Shown: in pieces, positions 4,593 through 7,047 of the stretch
Numbering within the stretch: the first letter of the stretch is position 1
Layout of the letters: each line of letters begins with the position of its first letter
NCBI GenBank assembly: GCA_964520325.1
Contig: CAZFOB010000041.1
Location: forward strand, 1-7,047
Reading direction: 5' to 3'
Length of the DNA: 7,047 bases
DNA from: CAZFOB01 sp964520325
Lineage (GTDB): Bacteria; Actinomycetota; JAICYB01
The notes under the pieces: generated by a model
Databases searched by the model: none
Seen by the model: only the letters and a program-made list of their open reading frames with translations
What the model was told of the DNA's origin: nothing
Program-made: the position numbers and the translations under genes

Positions 4593-6863
4593 ATGAGCCG
4601 ACCTCTCGAAGTCGCCAAGGCGGTACTCGTCGGTCGTCCGAAGGAGACATCTCGGCTCGAGCACGAACGTCTCTCGAAGAAGGTCGGTCTGGCCGTTTTC
4701 GCGTCGGACAATCTCTCGTCGTCCGCCTATGCCACAGAGGAGATGCTTCACGTCCTCGTACTTGGCGGGGCCGCGGCAATCACATTCTCGATCCCGGTAG
4801 CGTTCGCACTCGTCGGTGTCGTTGCCTTGATCGCGTATTCGTACCGAGCGACGATCCACGCCTATCCGAATGGCGGCGGCGCCTACATCGTCGCTCACGA
4901 CAATCTCGGCAAACTCCCGGGCCTGATCGCTGCCGCCTCGCTGCTCATCGACTACATCCTGACCGTGTCGGTGAGCGTGGCGGCGGGACTGGCCGCCATC
5001 GTGTCATTCGCGCCGGGACTTTATCCGTATCGCGTTCATCTGTCGCTGGCGGTGATTGCCTTTATCACGCTCATAAACCTGCGCGGCGTCCGGGAGTCAG
5101 GCGTGTTGTTCGCGATTCCGACCTACACCTTCCTGCTCCTCGTCGGCGGCACAGTCGTCTACGGCCTCGCCAAGCACTTGCTCGTCGGGGTCGAGCCTGT
5201 CACCGCGCACGTCCCTGATGCGGTCGAGCCCGTAACTTTCTTCTTCCTGCTGCGTGCCTTCGCGAAAGGCAGCGCCGCAGTCACCGGGATCGAGGCCATC
5301 TCGAACGGGATCCCGGCGTTCCGAGAGCCCTCGGCTAAGAACGCGGCGGCGACGTTGGTCGTCATGGCGTCCCTACTCGCGGGCCTGTTCATGGGCATCA
5401 CACTGCTCGCGCGAGCTCTCAACATCGCTGAGCCACAGGAGAAGCGGACGGTGATCGGGCAGATCGCGCACGCGGTGTGGGGAGGAGGACCGCTGTTCGT
5501 CGGCGTGCTCGGCGCCACGGCGCTGATCCTGTTCCTCGCGGCGAATACGAGCTATGCCGACTTTCCGCGGTTGTCGTCGGTGCTCGCCCGTGATCGCTTC
5601 TGGCCACGGCAGTTCATGAACCGCGGTGACCGGCTGGCCTTCTCGAACGGCATCATCGGCCTCGGGGTATTCGCGTCGGTGGTCGTGATCATCTTCAACG
5701 CCGACGTAACGCGGCTCTTGAATCTTTACGTCATGGGCGTGTTCACGGCGCTCACGTTGTCGCAGTCCGGGATGGTCGTTCATTGGCTCAGATTGCGCGA
5801 GGAGGATCCGCGGTGGCGACGCAATGCCATCGTCAACGGCATCGGCGGGACGGCCACCTTCATCGTCCTCATCATCGTGCTATCCACGCGCTTTACCCAC
5901 GGGGGATGGATGGTCGTGGTGGCGGTTCCCATCCTCGTCGTGGCGATGAATCAGATCCACCGCCACTACATGGGCGTCCGTGTTCAGCTCCGCGACCCCG
6001 CGCGTCGGCCGAAGCCGGCCGAGACCAACCACGTGGTGCTGCTCGTCGGCGGCCCGAGCGAAGAGGAGCGGCGCGCGTTCTGGTATTCGGAGCGGATCCG
6101 AACGGAGGACTACCGCGCGGTACATTTCGCCGAGAAGGGTGATCCGAAGGCGCTCGAGGCGATGTGGGCGCGCCAGATCGGCCTACTCCCGACCTCGCCG
6201 TCACTTGAGATCTTGCCGATGGACAGGACCCTTGCGGCCTCTGTTCGTGCATACATCGGCCGCCTGCGCTCGCGCACGCCGGTGGAGGACTTCGTGACGG
6301 TCGTCATCTCGGAGCGGGTGAAGCAGGGGCTTGTCCGTCGCGGTACGAGGACTGGTTTCCTCTTGAAGTTCTCGCTGCTGTTCACGCCGGACGTCGTCGT
6401 GACGAACGTGCCGCACGTGGAGGGATCGACCCAACAGGAAGCGCTCGACAAGGGCAGCGAGATACGCCACGTCGTGATCGTGCTCGTCGCAGCTGCTCAC
6501 AACGCCTCGCTGCTCGCGCTCGAGTACGCGAAGACGTTGTCGGCCGACGAGCTGCGGGCCGTCCACGTCGTCCTCGATCCCGAGATGACCGAATATCACG
6601 AGGCCGAGTGGGAGGCGCTTGACACGGGCTATCCCCTCCAGCTCCTCGAGTCTCCGTACAGAGGTCTAGGGCAGACCCTTCGGGACTACGTCCGACCGAT
6701 CGCATTCGACGGCGACACGATCGTGACCGTCGTGCTGCCCGAGTTCGTAGTGAGACGGTGGTGGCATCATGCGCTCCACAACCAGAATGCTTTCGACGTG
6801 AAGTGGACGTTCCTGGCTGAGCCCGACGTCATCGTGACTTCGGTCCCGTACCATCTCGAGTAA
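4593..6863 (+). CDS. KimA-like K+ permease (KUP/APC superfamily) with tandem USP-like tail
   Basis: This 756-residue inner-membrane transporter probably performs proton-coupled K+ uptake. About twelve membrane helices span 31-456, beginning with LAVFASDNLSSSAYATEE (33-50). Asp39, Tyr46, Asp120, Tyr121, Thr124 and Ser128 match, with a constant offset of three, residues I recall as K+ ligands in B. subtilis KimA (Asp36, Tyr43, Asp117, Tyr118, Thr121, Ser125). Thr231 (VTGIEAIS) and Tyr379 (LNLYVMGVF) fit the others. The cytosolic tail (about 465-756) is longer than in KimA (607 residues in total) and holds two USP-like modules, about 479-610 and 625-756, ending in PDVVVTNVP and PDVIVTSVP. The ATG at 4593 is forced: the in-frame TGA at 4575 and the five codons after it offer no other start. 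There is no clear Shine-Dalgarno, so translation may depend on the small gene upstream. An amino-acid substrate is the alternative; the ligand pattern and KdpDE-type neighbours argue for K+. Confidence 0.88.
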   Translation: MSRPLEVAKAVLVGRPKETSRLEHERLSKKVGLAVFASDNLSSSAYATEEMLHVLVLGGAAAITFSIPVAFALVGVVALIAYSYRATIHAYPNGGGAYIVAHDNLGKLPGLIAAASLLIDYILTVSVSVAAGLAAIVSFAPGLYPYRVHLSLAVIAFITLINLRGVRESGVLFAIPTYTFLLLVGGTVVYGLAKHLLVGVEPVTAHVPDAVEPVTFFFLLRAFAKGSAAVTGIEAISNGIPAFREPSAKNAAATLVVMASLLAGLFMGITLLARALNIAEPQEKRTVIGQIAHAVWGGGPLFVGVLGATALILFLAANTSYADFPRLSSVLARDRFWPRQFMNRGDRLAFSNGIIGLGVFASVVVIIFNADVTRLLNLYVMGVFTALTLSQSGMVVHWLRLREEDPRWRRNAIVNGIGGTATFIVLIIVLSTRFTHGGWMVVVAVPILVVAMNQIHRHYMGVRVQLRDPARRPKPAETNHVVLLVGGPSEEERRAFWYSERIRTEDYRAVHFAEKGDPKALEAMWARQIGLLPTSPSLEILPMDRTLAASVRAYIGRLRSRTPVEDFVTVVISERVKQGLVRRGTRTGFLLKFSLLFTPDVVVTNVPHVEGSTQQEALDKGSEIRHVVIVLVAAAHNASLLALEYAKTLSADELRAVHVVLDPEMTEYHEAEWEALDTGYPLQLLESPYRGLGQTLRDYVRPIAFDGDTIVTVVLPEFVVRRWWHHALHNQNAFDVKWTFLAEPDVIVTSVPYHLE

Positions 6864-7047
6864 GGCGCCGGGCACACAAGGGGCACCACGAAAGTTTGCC
6901 CAGACCAGGAGCCTCTCCCAGTCGAACATCGCCGATGACGTGCATCTCTTGGTAGTTGCCTGATTGCCGATGAACGCTTCGCACCCCCTTCCAGTCCAGT
7001 TTTCCATGGCCGCTGTTCGCGGCCACCCTCGCGGGGATGAAAAGATG
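6864..7047. other. Right flank without a supported gene
   Basis: After the permease stop there are 184 bases in which I see no gene. Frames open on the reverse strand run into the permease and look like shadows. A hairpin lies at 7007-7025. No tRNA-like fold or attachment site was recognised before the window ends. Confidence 0.55.
7007..7025 (+). terminator. Hairpin downstream of the permease
   Basis: TGGCCGC (7007-7013) and GCGGCCA (7019-7025) form a perfect 7-bp GC-rich stem with the loop TGTTC. It lies about 145 bases past the permease stop and has no T-tract after it. It may end the permease transcript or belong to the next locus. Confidence 0.35.

Noticed and set aside
4346..4898. Reverse-strand open frames across the divergent control region and permease start
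   Set aside because: They are antisense to the small gene and permease, rich in Arg/Ser or Asp/Arg shadows, and carry no recognisable domain.
258..6981. 13-bp direct repeat GATGAACGCTTCG at 258-270 and 6969-6981, possible element ends
   Set aside because: A repeat of this length is expected about once by chance in a GC-biased 7-kb window. The first copy is part of a hairpin and the second is not. No other element-end features accompany them.
6666..7026. Reverse-strand frames at the right edge
   Set aside because: They overlap the well-supported permease C-terminus and show no domain or promoter.
1..7047. Searched for CRISPR arrays, tRNA genes, complete insertion sequences and toxin-antitoxin pairs
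   Set aside because: No regularly spaced repeats, cloverleaf, transposase or small two-gene toxin-type pair was seen. The only mobile-element trace is the integrase fragment.

Overview
This is a GC-rich bacterial stretch that most resembles an actinomycetote, possibly a deep-branching soil lineage. That placement is an inference from three things: coding regions strongly biased to G/C at third positions, protein styles (AcrR/TetR regulator, DUF4118 kinase, KimA-like permease), and two promoters whose -10 elements sit so close to the start codon that the mRNAs would be leaderless. No rRNA, tRNA or CRISPR array was seen.

Layout. Bases 1-287 hold no convincing gene, only a 12-bp tandem repeat and a hairpin downstream of the first gene. 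A leftward alpha/beta hydrolase gene (288-1190) has lost its frame connection to an N-terminal membrane anchor encoded up to 1272; one extra base explains the break. It is divergent from a rightward TetR/AcrR-type regulator (1302-1949). A 22-bp near-perfect palindrome between them (1269-1290) overlaps a leaderless promoter for the hydrolase. Next comes a decayed leftward tyrosine recombinase (1966-2508) that keeps its C-terminal catalytic motifs but has lost its 5' part. It ends in an imperfect 21-bp palindrome that also contains the stop codon of the next gene.

The right two thirds form a coherent potassium-homeostasis module: a leftward KdpE-type response regulator (2528-3226), a short KdpD-type histidine kinase (3226-4299) overlapping it by one base, a divergent regulatory region, then a rightward 53-residue single-pass membrane protein (4416-4577) and a KimA-like K+ permease (4593-6863). 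The small gene has a glycine-zipper transmembrane helix and was not called by length-limited ORF finding. The kinase has the four-helix DUF4118 membrane domain and the kinase core but lacks the large cytosolic KdpD sensor region. The permease keeps the residues I recall as K+ ligands in B. subtilis KimA and ends in two tandem universal-stress-protein-like modules of about 132 residues each.

The regulatory region holds two copies of a 21-bp element, each with two AATCTTTA-like boxes 11 bp apart, the usual geometry for an OmpR/KdpE-family regulator. The second copy lies over the expected -35 position of a leaderless promoter for the small gene and permease. The simplest reading is that the kinase senses K+ or envelope state, the regulator binds the paired repeats, and the small protein and permease are expressed together. 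No kdpFABC pump genes are present in the window, so the regulator pair appears to serve a permease instead of the Kdp ATPase.
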